Origin: an uncultured Lactobacillus sp.
GTDB lineage: Bacteria > Bacillota > Bacilli > Lactobacillales > Lactobacillaceae
Assembly (NCBI GenBank): GCA_937874185.1
Contig: CALNAK010000021.1
Location: 438,007 to 502,006, forward strand
Length of the DNA: 64,000 nt
Direction of reading: 5' to 3'
This document shows, in pieces, positions 1 through 7,435 of this stretch. Position numbers and translations under genes: made by a program. Below the pieces are notes generated by a model that was not told the origin of the DNA, did not search any database, and saw nothing but the letters and a program-made list of their open reading frames with translations. Positions within the stretch are counted from its first letter, which is position 1. Each line of letters opens with the position of its first letter.

Positions 1-313
1 TATCGTAGACGTCTAAACTTAAATTAGAATAATTATTTTTCAAATAGTCCAACAATTGTCTGCCAATCGAATGACTACGAAATTCACTTTTTACAAAAAT
101 ACCAGCAATATAATTATCTTGTAACCCAACAAAGCCCAACACTTTTTCATTCTCAGTGTAAACAAAAATATCAGCTTTCTTAAACTGTTCCTTAACTGGA
201 ATTAAATTATCCAGCCAATAGTTTTTATCAATAAAATTATGTGCCTCTAAATTACTTTGTAACCATATATCACCAATCTCATCTAATTCAGAAATTCTCA
301 TTCTACGAATCAT
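1..313 (-). CDS. GNAT family N-acetyltransferase, 3' end cut by window edge
   Basis: Reading the minus strand from the ATG at 313 gives about 104 residues open to the window edge. The protein starts MIRRMRISELDEIGDIWL and later has GFVGLQDNYIAGIFVKSEF and RSHSIGRQLLDYL. The last segment is the acetyl-CoA pyrophosphate loop (R/Q-x-x-G-x-G/A) of GNAT acetyltransferases, slightly degenerate here. An AAAGGTGG ribosome site lies 8 bases before this ATG; an in-frame ATG at 322 abuts the site and is less likely. The substrate cannot be told. The gene is divergent from the SMR exporter, so the two share the 314-456 region. Confidence 0.8.
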   Translation of the reverse strand, partial: MIRRMRISELDEIGDIWLQSNLEAHNFIDKNYWLDNLIPVKEQFKKADIFVYTENEKVLGFVGLQDNYIAGIFVKSEFRSHSIGRQLLDYLKNNYSNLSLDVYD

Positions 314-360
314 GTTTGCCATCCACCTTTTTATTTGCTAAAATAACTTGATATTAATAA

Positions 361-448
361 ACACCGCCGGGTGTCAAATAAAGAAAGTACGCTTACCAAT
401 TCCATTAGGCCAAAGAAGGAATTGATAGGGGTACTATTTTTTTGGAGG
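361..448 (+). promoter_or_regulatory. Structured leader / candidate guanidine-type riboswitch with attenuator
   Basis: The leader of the SMR exporter folds into two hairpins. The first is ACACC-GCCG-GGTGT (361-374). The second is AGTAC (386-390) with GTACT (431-435), enclosing AATTCC (399-404) with GGAATT (417-422), and it is followed by a run of seven T (437-443). The GCC of the first loop can pair with the GGC of the second loop (408-410), suggesting a kissing interaction. The T run is directly followed by the Shine-Dalgarno GGAGG. A two-hairpin aptamer doubling as a terminator ahead of a guanidinium exporter fits the guanidine riboswitches, most like class IV, but I matched it only by architecture. 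Confidence 0.5.
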
Positions 449-456
449 AAATTCTT

Positions 457-777
457 ATGTATTGGATCTATTTAGTTATTGCGGGACTCTTTGAAGTCAC
501 TTGGGCCACAACTATGAAATTGAGTCATGGCTTCACTAAATTGAATTATACTATTTTTACCATTGTCGGATTGGCTCTAAGTATGGGATTCTTGGCAATT
601 GCCATCAAGAAATTACCAATGAGTCTTGCCTACCCAATTTGGACTGGTATTGGTGCCGTTGGTTCCATTATCGTTGGTGTTGTCTTATTTGGAGATAAAC
701 TTTCGCCACTTACATGGGTTTTCGTGGCTTTACTTTTGATTAGTATTATTGGAATTAAATTTAGTTCTGGTAGTTAA
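457..777 (+). CDS. gdx: SMR-family exporter, Gdx/SugE type (probable guanidinium/H+ antiporter)
   Basis: Small multidrug resistance protein of 106 residues with four membrane segments. The first helix has GLFEVTWATTMKLSHGF, with the membrane Glu that couples protons and the W-x-x-x-x-K-x-x-H-G-F pattern seen in SugE/Gdx proteins rather than EmrE. The loop YPIWTGIGAVGS is the conserved GG7-like signature. Gdx proteins export guanidinium. The ATG at 457 follows GGAGGAA by 6 bases; the TTG at 442 would overlap the ribosome site and is rejected. The gene is alone on its strand and preceded by a structured leader that could be a guanidine riboswitch, which supports the substrate assignment but is not proof. 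Confidence 0.85.
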   Translation: MYWIYLVIAGLFEVTWATTMKLSHGFTKLNYTIFTIVGLALSMGFLAIAIKKLPMSLAYPIWTGIGAVGSIIVGVVLFGDKLSPLTWVFVALLLISIIGIKFSSGS

Positions 778-862
778 AAACTATCGCAAACCAATTCGTT
801 CAAAACAATGACATCGGTTACATTTTACGTTATCATTTAGTCAATTGAAGGGATGCGATATT

Positions 863-1093
863 ATGTTACTACCAAAAGAAATTCATGAAGATATCACCGC
901 TTATAACAAAGAAAGCTTTGAATTATTAAAAGACAATCCATGGTTAGTTCCCGCCGTACTAGCCGTTTCAACCGCACCAATAGTAATTTCTGCCTATGGA
1001 TTCTGGAAAAACCGTCAACTAAGTAAAAAATTGAAAATTGAACGTGAAAAGACTAAACAATTAGCTTTGAAACAAGTTGAATCTCGCAGATAA
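863..1093 (+). CDS. Small single-pass membrane protein, unknown function
   Basis: 76 residues, not recognised. The sequence has a soluble N-terminus, one hydrophobic segment (about residues 30-48, WLVPAVLAVSTAPIVISAYG) and a strongly basic tail (KNRQLSKKLKIEREKTKQ) that probably forms a cytoplasmic helix. GAAGGGA 8 bases before the ATG at 863 fixes this start over a TTG at 845. It is monocistronic and ends in a good terminator, so it is likely a real expressed gene. No function can be offered. Confidence 0.7.
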   Translation: MLLPKEIHEDITAYNKESFELLKDNPWLVPAVLAVSTAPIVISAYGFWKNRQLSKKLKIEREKTKQLALKQVESRR

Positions 1094-1103
1094 ATAATTA
1101 ACT

Positions 1104-1138
1104 GTGCCCTGTAATCTATTTACAGTGGCACTTTTTTT
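1104..1138 (+). terminator. Rho-independent terminator
   Basis: GTGCC...GGCAC stem with an inner TGTAA/TTACA stem, followed by seven T. It ends the small membrane-protein gene. Confidence 0.85.
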
Positions 1139-1185
1139 GTGATTACACTATTATTGAATAGTAAATAAATTCAAAGGAAGTCACC

Positions 1186-2049
1186 ATGAAGAAAAAACTT
1201 ATCACACTTTTATTTTTACTAACAATTCTGTTAGGATTACCACTTTCTATGAACAAAGTTCAAGCTGCTGCAGCACCAAAGGCTAAGCATCTGACTTCTG
1301 TTACTCAAAGTGTCAATCACGCTGCGCCAGATAATCCACTGATTTTCTCTCACCGTGGCAGTCCTTACAATAATCCTGATCACTCATTCAGTGGTTACAA
1401 TCAAGCTATTAAAGATGGTACTCAATATATTGAACAAGATGTTTGGTTAAGTAAAGATGGTAAGCTTTATGTTTCTCATGATGATAACCTCAAGAAATCG
1501 ACTGGTCATAATGTAACTATTTCAACATCCACTTCCGCAAAACTTAACACTGTTAAATTGCATAATGGCGAAAAGTTACATCAGCTAAAAGATGTTTTCA
1601 AACGTTATGGAAAAAATGTTCATTATATAATAGAAACAAAAAAAGGTGCTGGTGACAATACTGATACTGAAAAAGCCCTTGCCAAAGAAGTAAAAAGTCA
1701 TAAAATGACTAATAATATTATTATGCAAGATTCAAGTATTCCTGGAATCGAGGCTTTCCACAAAAGTTTAAAGAATGTGCCTATCTTATGGTTATTAGAT
1801 TCAGTTACTGAACGTCAATACACTGAAGAAATCACTAATGCACCCCGTTATATCAAATTTGTTTCGATCAGACTTGAACAATGGACACCAAAACTAATTA
1901 AAATATCACATAAGAATGGTTTCAAAACTAACGCTTGGATTCTAAATACTTATAATGATAATTACACTGCTTTGAACACTTTGAAATTAGATAGTGTCTT
2001 CACCAACAACACTAAAGAAACATCTAAGTTAATTGAGGATTGGAAATAA
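1186..2049 (+). CDS. Secreted glycerophosphodiester phosphodiesterase (GDPD family)
   Basis: 287 residues. It would hydrolyse glycerophosphodiesters or teichoic-acid-type polymers to glycerol-3-phosphate outside the membrane. Residues 1-28 are a signal peptide ending KVQA. The mature part carries the GDPD signature: SHRGSPYNNPDHS (HRG motif), then IEQDVWLSKDGKLYVSHDD, giving the metal-binding E-x-D and the HD pair. The usual PENT element reads PDHS, which changes one ligand position (E to D), a variation worth noting. The last third has the expected barrel strands (NAWILNTYN near 245). AAAGGAAG precedes the ATG. A DUF3781 gene follows directly. Confidence 0.85.
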   Translation: MKKKLITLLFLLTILLGLPLSMNKVQAAAAPKAKHLTSVTQSVNHAAPDNPLIFSHRGSPYNNPDHSFSGYNQAIKDGTQYIEQDVWLSKDGKLYVSHDDNLKKSTGHNVTISTSTSAKLNTVKLHNGEKLHQLKDVFKRYGKNVHYIIETKKGAGDNTDTEKALAKEVKSHKMTNNIIMQDSSIPGIEAFHKSLKNVPILWLLDSVTERQYTEEITNAPRYIKFVSIRLEQWTPKLIKISHKNGFKTNAWILNTYNDNYTALNTLKLDSVFTNNTKETSKLIEDWK

Positions 2050-2051
2050 AC

Positions 2052-2297
2052 ATGATACCAACCAGACAAGAATTTTTAGATAATATCTGTTACACCGATT
2101 TAGTTTTTGGCCGAGTTAATAAGAAATTGAAAACTAATTATTTAATTGATGAGATAAAGAATTTAGTTAATCAAATTATCAGTGATCCTGAAACTACTAT
2201 TAATAAACAAGGTAAAAATTATTATTTACAAAACAAATCAATCGAATTAGTTGTTAATTCATTTAATTTTCGATTGATCACTACAAATAGAATTTAA
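2052..2297 (+). CDS. DUF3781 family protein
   Basis: 81 residues from the ATG at 2052; a TTG at 2040 inside the preceding gene is the only longer option. The pattern NICYTDLVFGRVNKKLKTNY ... KQGKNYYLQNK ... LVVNSFNFRLIT matches what I know of DUF3781, small soluble Firmicutes proteins of unknown function. It starts two bases after the phosphodiesterase stop codon, so the pair is probably co-transcribed and translationally coupled; the nearest ribosome-site-like sequence (GAGG) lies inside the upstream gene. Ends at a terminator. Confidence 0.75.
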   Translation: MIPTRQEFLDNICYTDLVFGRVNKKLKTNYLIDEIKNLVNQIISDPETTINKQGKNYYLQNKSIELVVNSFNFRLITTNRI

Positions 2298-2315
2298 ATT
2301 GTTCCTCTGATAAAG

Positions 2316-2341
2316 GGCTGCCATGTGGTAGTCTTTTTTTC
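2316..2341 (+). terminator. Rho-independent terminator
   Basis: GGCTGCC-ATGT-GGTAGTC stem (two G-T pairs) followed by eight T, closing the phosphodiesterase/DUF3781 unit. Confidence 0.8.
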
Positions 2342-2385
2342 TTATACAAAAAGCTTGCCAATTACTTAGCAAGCATCTTTGATTT

Positions 2386-3147
2386 TTACTTATTAGTCTC
2401 AGAAACGTTACCCAACATATAAACATTAATTAATGTACCTGCAATAATAGCGAATATATCAATTAAACAAGTCACAATAAACAAATTAGATTTAACGTTA
2501 GATATATTATAAAGTGAAATTTGAGAAATATTAATCAGTGTTTGGAACAAAATAAGCGCTCCCATGAGTAATACCCCTATTATTACAATTCCCTTCAACA
2601 AATAATTATTTTTAAATGGTATGAAGTTGCTGCTCCATTCAACAATTAATCTCAATAATGTACTGATGGTCCAAATCAATATTACTCCTAATGCCAATAA
2701 CAGTGCCACACGACTTATATCAGAAAGTGGATAATTTTGTTGTATATGATAAATTTCTTGTCCAAATATCTTTTTATTAAAGTAGTCGTTATAAAAGAAA
2801 TATCCGAGTGCCAAAATTGAAGTCTCTATTACCAGTAGATACAAAAAATTAACTATTGTAGTAAGAATATTAACGATATACAATCCCCAATTACTAACGG
2901 GAACTAATCGATACCTATTACTGGCTAAAGCTCTTTCGCCTATTAATATCAATCCCAATAATCCAATTATAAAAACAAGACCATAAGTTAAGTTCATCAA
3001 TCCTTGTGGAAAACGGTCATTAAATAGATTGGCTATCCCTCCTATATTTATTGCCATAAGACAGATTAAATTTCCCAATAAAATTATGTTCATAAGTTTA
3101 AATTTATCCCATGCCAAGCTCTTAGTAATTCCCAATATACTATTCAT
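2386..3147 (-). CDS. Polytopic membrane protein, ABC-permease-like
   Basis: 253 residues with about six hydrophobic segments and short loops. The arrangement (N-terminal amphipathic stretch, first helix near residue 20, a basic loop GERALASNRYRLVPVSNW, then paired helices) recalls the membrane subunits encoded next to GntR-type regulators and ABC ATPases in lactobacilli. No ATPase or regulator gene is adjacent here, so this is inference. The basic loop with R-Y-R-L-V-P-V-S is typical of ABC-2-like permeases. Ends without a visible terminator before the convergent upstream gene. A perfect palindrome lies about 50 bases upstream of the start. Confidence 0.55.
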   Translation of the reverse strand: MNSILGITKSLAWDKFKLMNIILLGNLICLMAINIGGIANLFNDRFPQGLMNLTYGLVFIIGLLGLILIGERALASNRYRLVPVSNWGLYIVNILTTIVNFLYLLVIETSILALGYFFYNDYFNKKIFGQEIYHIQQNYPLSDISRVALLLALGVILIWTISTLLRLIVEWSSNFIPFKNNYLLKGIVIIGVLLMGALILFQTLINISQISLYNISNVKSNLFIVTCLIDIFAIIAGTLINVYMLGNVSETNK

Positions 3148-3196
3148 TCAAAAACCATCCCAGACTTTATTTTTCGATTTGCATATTTTTATATAC

Positions 3197-3208
3197 TGTA
3201 CTAGTACA
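3197..3208. promoter_or_regulatory. 12-bp perfect palindrome TGTACTAGTACA, candidate operator
   Basis: It lies 50 bases upstream of the membrane-protein start. On the minus strand a plausible promoter TTGTAA (3242-3237), 17 bases, TATCGT (3219-3214) places the start of transcription inside the palindrome. Palindromes with a central TACTAGTA core resemble operators of GntR/YtrA-type regulators, but the regulator is not in the window. Confidence 0.45.
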
Positions 3209-3330
3209 CTAATACGATATTAAAAAAGACACTAAATTACAAGCCTTATTAAGCGATTTTACTATCGAAGTTTTCATACTTATTATTCTACTTTTAATAT
3301 TTTTGATATAAGTTTCATCCCATACCTACA

Positions 3331-3368
3331 CAAAAACACCCTTCATATTATTTCAAATATGGAGAGTG
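3331..3368 (-). terminator. Rho-independent terminator of the MFS gene
   Basis: On the minus strand CACTCTCCATATT pairs imperfectly with AATATGAAGGGTG around TGAAAT, followed by TTTTT. Confidence 0.7.
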
Positions 3369-3389
3369 CACTTTATAGTTTCATTAATG

Positions 3390-4634
3390 TTATGCCTTCT
3401 GAGAAATACGAGGCAAGATAAGGAAAATGATTAATCCGATTAAGAATAAAATACTAATTGATGCTGCACCAATTGTTGATTTACCAGTCATTTGAGTCAC
3501 AAAAGCCACAATAAAGGGACCCATAACTGCTGAGAATTTACCTAAGATATTATAGAATCCATAGAATTCACTACCTGAATCCTTAGGAATAATCTTACCA
3601 AAGTAAGATCTACTCAAAGCTTGTAAACCACCCTGACTTGTTCCAACTAAAATTGCTAAGATCCAGAAATCACGTGCAGTATGAAGATTTAATGCATACA
3701 AACAGATGATAAAGTAAACTGAAATTCCTAACAAAATTCCAATTCTAGTTGATGTCTTATCGGCTAACCAGCCAAAGAAAATTGAGAACGGAAAGGCAAT
3801 CAATTGAACCGCCAACATAACAATCATCAATTCATTGGTCTTAACACCAATATCCATTCCGATAGCAGTTGCCATCGTGAAAATTGTATCTACTCCATCA
3901 ATATAGAAGAAATATGCTACTAAAAACCATGCTACTTGACGATATTGCTTGATGTGACCAATTGTAGAAAATACTCGTTTAATACTTCCTGCAAAGGGAT
4001 GTGCAATTGGTTCAACCGAATAACGTTGATGAACATTTTTACGTAATGGTAGATAGAAAATAAACCACCAAATAGCCGCAATAATGAAACTCCAACGAGC
4101 GATTCCAGTCCCATCTAACATTCCGAAACCACCGGTCAATTGCAAAATCAAAAATAGAATAAAGGCAATTACTCCACCCAAATAGCCATATGCATAACCA
4201 TGAGTCGAGATTCGGTTCATATCCTTATCCTCAGCTATATCTATCAAAAAGCTGTCATAGAACAAATTACTGGCTGAATATCCAATGGCAGAAAAAACAT
4301 AAACAACTAATAACCAACGCCATTGACTAGCTGGTACAAAAGCTAAACCAACGGTTGTTATCATTCCTAACCAACAAAAAATACCCAACAATCTTTTTTT
4401 GAAATTAGGATAATCTGCCAAGGCACCTAAAAACGGTGCTAATAATGACACTAATAATGTGGAAAAACTATTAGCATAACCCCAAATTGCTGTCGAACTA
4501 GCCGCTGAAATATTATCAGCTTGTGCAATAGATTTGAAATAGACCGGAAGAACTGCTGTTGTGACAATTATTCCGTACGCTGAATTCGCCCAATCGTACA
4601 TGATCCAGCTCCATTGTTCCTTATTGATTCTCAA
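3390..4634 (-). CDS. MFS transporter, Atg22-like (UMF1) family
   Basis: 414 residues with twelve predicted membrane helices. The opening WSWIMYDWANSAYGIIVTT is the signature of Atg22-like permeases, as are SNLFYDSFLIDIAE, the THGYAYGYLGG stretch of helix 5-6, and GGLQALSRSYFGKIIP in the second half. Yeast Atg22 exports amino acids from the vacuole; bacterial members have no firm substrate. The start codon is TTG at 4634, seven bases after AAGGGG; no ATG fits better. The gene is monocistronic with its own terminator. Confidence 0.85.
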   Translation of the reverse strand: MRINKEQWSWIMYDWANSAYGIIVTTAVLPVYFKSIAQADNISAASSTAIWGYANSFSTLLVSLLAPFLGALADYPNFKKRLLGIFCWLGMITTVGLAFVPASQWRWLLVVYVFSAIGYSASNLFYDSFLIDIAEDKDMNRISTHGYAYGYLGGVIAFILFLILQLTGGFGMLDGTGIARWSFIIAAIWWFIFYLPLRKNVHQRYSVEPIAHPFAGSIKRVFSTIGHIKQYRQVAWFLVAYFFYIDGVDTIFTMATAIGMDIGVKTNELMIVMLAVQLIAFPFSIFFGWLADKTSTRIGILLGISVYFIICLYALNLHTARDFWILAILVGTSQGGLQALSRSYFGKIIPKDSGSEFYGFYNILGKFSAVMGPFIVAFVTQMTGKSTIGAASISILFLIGLIIFLILPRISQKA

Positions 4635-4803
4635 ATTGACAACCCCTTACCCTTTTAAAGTCGGTATTTAGATTCCCCCCAAAGACTTTAAAAACATTAG
4701 GATTCATTACTTATCTTCAAACAAAATTATTATATCGTAGTTAAGAATCAATTTTAACGGCGATAAAGGTATAAAAAATAATTACAATTTCAATGGAAAT
4801 ATA

Positions 4804-4849
4804 AAAAAAGCCTCACAATAATCAGATATAAAATCTAATTACTGTGAGG
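4804..4849 (-). terminator. Rho-independent terminator
   Basis: Long stem CCTCACAGTAATTAGAT / ATCTGATTATTGTGAGG on the minus strand, followed by CTTTTTTT; ends the two-gene hypothetical unit above it. Confidence 0.85.
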
Positions 4850-4854
4850 TATAT

Positions 4855-5337
4855 TTATTTCATGTTCTGTTCATCACGTGAATAGCTGAAATACAAATCT
4901 AGCATTAACGATTTATCCTTGGTTGAAATATCATTCAACGTTTGAATAGCTGTGGCAATCATCAGATCATCTTCCATTCCTTCATCGGAATCAAAGTATT
5001 CTTGCTGAATTCCAATAGCCTCATCAAACCAATCACCCATTCTCACGACAAATTTATAAAAATCATTGTCGTTCTCCTGATTGATAAAATCGATTTGCAT
5101 CGTGTTGTATAAATCTGCTAACGCTAGGACATCACCATATTTCATGTTATTGAGAAACTTTGGAATATCCTTGGAATCTCGAGCTTCCTCAAGCTTCTTT
5201 TCATCAATCTCAGTAGCATTGTGAATCTCAAATATTGTTATAGTGTCGTCCCTCAATAATTCAGACGCTCTATCAATAGTCGATAACATAGGCACTACCC
5301 CGCTTTTCGTGAAGCTATACTTTGTTGCTATCACCAT
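4855..5337 (-). CDS. Hypothetical protein, acidic, soluble
   Basis: 160 residues, not recognised. It is acidic, predicted mostly helical, with no signal peptide or membrane segment; the middle has KFLNNMKYGDVLALADLYNTMQ and the end has ATAIQTLNDIS. The start is uncertain: the ATG at 5337 has no good ribosome site, while an in-frame ATG at 5289 is preceded by GGGGT at about 10 bases. It lies 60 bases downstream of another hypothetical on the same strand with no terminator between, so the two are probably one operon. No function proposed. Confidence 0.6.
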   Translation of the reverse strand: MVIATKYSFTKSGVVPMLSTIDRASELLRDDTITIFEIHNATEIDEKKLEEARDSKDIPKFLNNMKYGDVLALADLYNTMQIDFINQENDNDFYKFVVRMGDWFDEAIGIQQEYFDSDEGMEDDLMIATAIQTLNDISTKDKSLMLDLYFSYSRDEQNMK

Positions 5338-5397
5338 TTTAAATCAAAAAAAGTTTTTCTGTTGCTTATTTGAATCATTTGTCGTCAATTCGTACAA

Positions 5398-5787
5398 TTA
5401 TCTTTCTAAAGCCGCATCAGTCTTACGATTAAAAATAAATCCACGGACAGAACTATTTTTCTTTTCTAATTTAGGTAGAATTTTATTCTTCAGGATGTCA
5501 TTTTCAAACATAACTTCATCATAGCGATTCTTTGATAAATATGAAACAACTTGTTTAGCAAAATAATTAGTCTTTAAAACATCTTGTTTTGGAGATTTTT
5601 TCATAAACTTCTTATTAAGATTATTAAGTAAGTAATCATTAAAAACCAATAGCTTGGGAAAAGTTACTATCATCGTGTTGGCAGTATACCAAACTTTCTC
5701 ATTTTCAATCGTAATAATTGTTTCTCGACCATCACTAATGTAAGGAATATTCTTCGTGTGCATGGCTACCATTGCAATGTTTTTCAT
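5398..5787 (-). CDS. Hypothetical protein
   Basis: 129 residues, basic, no membrane segment, not recognised. The N-terminal half looks like a beta-sheet (NIAMVAMHTKNIPYISDGRETIITIENEKVWYTANTMIVTFPKLLVFNDYLL), the rest helical and lysine-rich. GAAGGAG lies 10 bases ahead of the ATG, so it is probably translated. It is the first gene of a probable two-gene operon with 4855-5337 and is divergent from 6000-6287 across a 212-base AT-rich spacer. Confidence 0.6.
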   Translation of the reverse strand: MKNIAMVAMHTKNIPYISDGRETIITIENEKVWYTANTMIVTFPKLLVFNDYLLNNLNKKFMKKSPKQDVLKTNYFAKQVVSYLSKNRYDEVMFENDILKNKILPKLEKKNSSVRGFIFNRKTDAALER

Positions 5788-5999
5788 ATTTACCAGACTC
5801 CTTCAAATTAACACCAATTGCGTAGTGCCCATGAAGTAAATTATAGTTTTTAAAGGCTGAATTATAAAGACTTTTTTCAGAAATTCAGTAGATTCATTTA
5901 CATAATTTTTAAATTAAAAATAATTGCATTTTTTGCTTGCTATAAAACGCGTTCGATGGATTACTATGGTTTTGAAATCAAGAAAGGAAAGTGAATATT

Positions 6000-6287
6000 A
6001 TGTTTGCTTATATTGAAGTCATTAACAACAATTCATCTGTATCATACGGTTATTCTAATTTTTATTTTTCAGATGGCACATTGACCATCAAACCTGTTAA
6101 AGGTCTGCTTCGTTCTTCAACAAAAAAAATCGACATTTCAAAGATAACAAATGTCCAAGATGGAATGTATTATAGCTGGAATAGGATTCAATTTGATTAT
6201 GAAAATGATAGATATGCCTTTATATACAGTGGTTTCGGTGAATATGATTATTTAAAGAGAAACTTAATGTCAGAAATTATGGCTTGA
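6000..6287 (+). CDS. Small hypothetical protein
   Basis: 95 residues from the ATG at 6000, preceded by AAAGGAAAG; a GTG at 5991 sits inside that site and is rejected. The composition is rich in aromatic residues and beta-strand patterns (YIEVINNNSSVSYGYSNFYF, then MYYSWNRIQFDYENDRYAFIY), suggesting a small all-beta fold such as a PH-like domain, which is only an impression. No signal peptide. It stands alone and ends at a strong bidirectional terminator. Confidence 0.6.
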   Translation: MFAYIEVINNNSSVSYGYSNFYFSDGTLTIKPVKGLLRSSTKKIDISKITNVQDGMYYSWNRIQFDYENDRYAFIYSGFGEYDYLKRNLMSEIMA

Positions 6288-6288
6288 T

Positions 6289-6342
6289 CAAAAAATGCTA
6301 GGGAAGATGGTGGTTGTTCACCATGATTCCTAGCATTTTTTA
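6289..6342. terminator. Strong bidirectional terminator
   Basis: AAAAAATGCTAGG ... CCTAGCATTTTTT with an inner ATGGTG/CACCAT stem. It serves the small plus-strand gene and the convergent LysR gene. Confidence 0.9.
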
Positions 6343-6405
6343 ATAACTAACTTTTCTTATACAAAATAATATTGATTCTTTACCAGATATCTTGATAAAT
6401 AACAT

Positions 6406-7311
6406 TTATTCCTTAATCAGGGCCAATTCAGTCTTCTTCTGTATATAGTCTCGTAATTCTTTTATAAACAAATCACTAACCTTATCAGTAACTGATGTCG
6501 GACTTTTATGGCGTAATAAAAATGCGGTTCTAGTAGGTGCTCTACCATCAGTAAGTATATATGATAAATCTTGATTTTTCTGACAAAACTTCTTCGCTAC
6601 AGAAACTGGCAAAATAGACCAATCTTCAATTTCATCTAAATATGTAGACATCATATTAGCCGTTCCACAAGTTATTTTTTTCCTTTCACTATCTGGAAAT
6701 AAGAATTGGTGCCACATAATAAAGGCAGAACTCCATAATCCATAAACTTCATGTTCTGAAATAAGGTCACCTATATCATGTGTTTTAGCGAATCGGGAAT
6801 TATTGTTAAAAGTAAAGGCATACTTTTCACTATAAAGTGGTTCATCTATGACATTTGGATAATCATGAATAACAAAACAGAGTCCTAAATCCATTTGTCG
6901 TGTCTCAATTAACTTATGTATTTCAGTTGCATGTTCAGTTTGACATGTTAAATAGATATCGGGATGAGATTTAATAAATACTTTGTAAAAATCCTTCAGT
7001 ATAAAAGTTGTAACTTGATCAGATGCAGCAATTCTCAAATTTATAAACGGTTTATGTTCTGAAATCCCCTGAGCATCTTTCCACGTAGAATATAATTTCT
7101 GTGCCATTGGTAAAAATAGCAATCCATCTTCTGACAAACTTAAACGTCTAACTCCAGGTTGTCGATTGAATAATTTTATACCTAGTTTAGATTCAAGATT
7201 GCTAATTCGTGAACTTATAGTACCTTGACTTACAAAAAGATTTTCAGACGCCTTAGACATTGTCTTAACTTTATATATTTCTAAAAAAGTTACTATGTCA
7301 TCGTAATTCAT
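6406..7311 (-). CDS. LysR-family transcriptional regulator
   Basis: 301 residues. The N-terminal winged helix is clear (MSKASENLFVSQGTISSRIS, then NLESKLGIKLFNR), followed by a periplasmic-binding-type effector domain starting near residue 90 (INLRIAASDQVTTFILKDF). LysR proteins usually bind a divergent intergenic region and activate the neighbour on an inducer. It is divergent from the EIIBCA/6-phospho-beta-glucosidase pair across 124 bases that hold two dyad-symmetric sequences, so it most likely controls that pair and itself. LysR control of a beta-glucoside PTS is less usual than BglG/LicT antitermination, of which I see no sign. Confidence 0.9.
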   Translation of the reverse strand: MNYDDIVTFLEIYKVKTMSKASENLFVSQGTISSRISNLESKLGIKLFNRQPGVRRLSLSEDGLLFLPMAQKLYSTWKDAQGISEHKPFINLRIAASDQVTTFILKDFYKVFIKSHPDIYLTCQTEHATEIHKLIETRQMDLGLCFVIHDYPNVIDEPLYSEKYAFTFNNNSRFAKTHDIGDLISEHEVYGLWSSAFIMWHQFLFPDSERKKITCGTANMMSTYLDEIEDWSILPVSVAKKFCQKNQDLSYILTDGRAPTRTAFLLRHKSPTSVTDKVSDLFIKELRDYIQKKTELALIKE

Positions 7312-7339
7312 TCTTTTTCTCCATATAATATTTGATTTA

Positions 7340-7356
7340 TAGATATTATGTATCTA
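7340..7356. promoter_or_regulatory. Dyad TAGATA-N5-TATCTA, candidate LysR site
   Basis: Perfect 6-bp inverted repeat between the LysR gene and the PTS promoter, on the LysR side. Confidence 0.5.
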
Positions 7357-7364
7357 AAAGTATC

Positions 7365-7386
7365 GATTTATATAATAGTATAAATC
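7365..7386. promoter_or_regulatory. Dyad GATTTATA-N6-TATAAATC, candidate LysR site
   Basis: Perfect 8-bp inverted repeat with a 6-base spacer. It lies just upstream of the TATACT -10 box (7389-7394) proposed for the PTS operon, a usual position for a LysR activation site. Confidence 0.55.
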
Positions 7387-7400
7387 ACTATACTAATCAT

Positions 7401-7414
7401 TGTAAACGATTTCA
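7401..7414 (+). promoter_or_regulatory. cre site (CcpA), TGTAAACGATTTCA
   Basis: All 14 positions fit the cre consensus TGWAANCGNTNWCA. It sits just downstream of the -10 box and 21 bases before the EIIBCA start, which predicts glucose repression. Confidence 0.8.
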
Positions 7415-7435
7415 AATGATTAGGAGGAACTGCTG

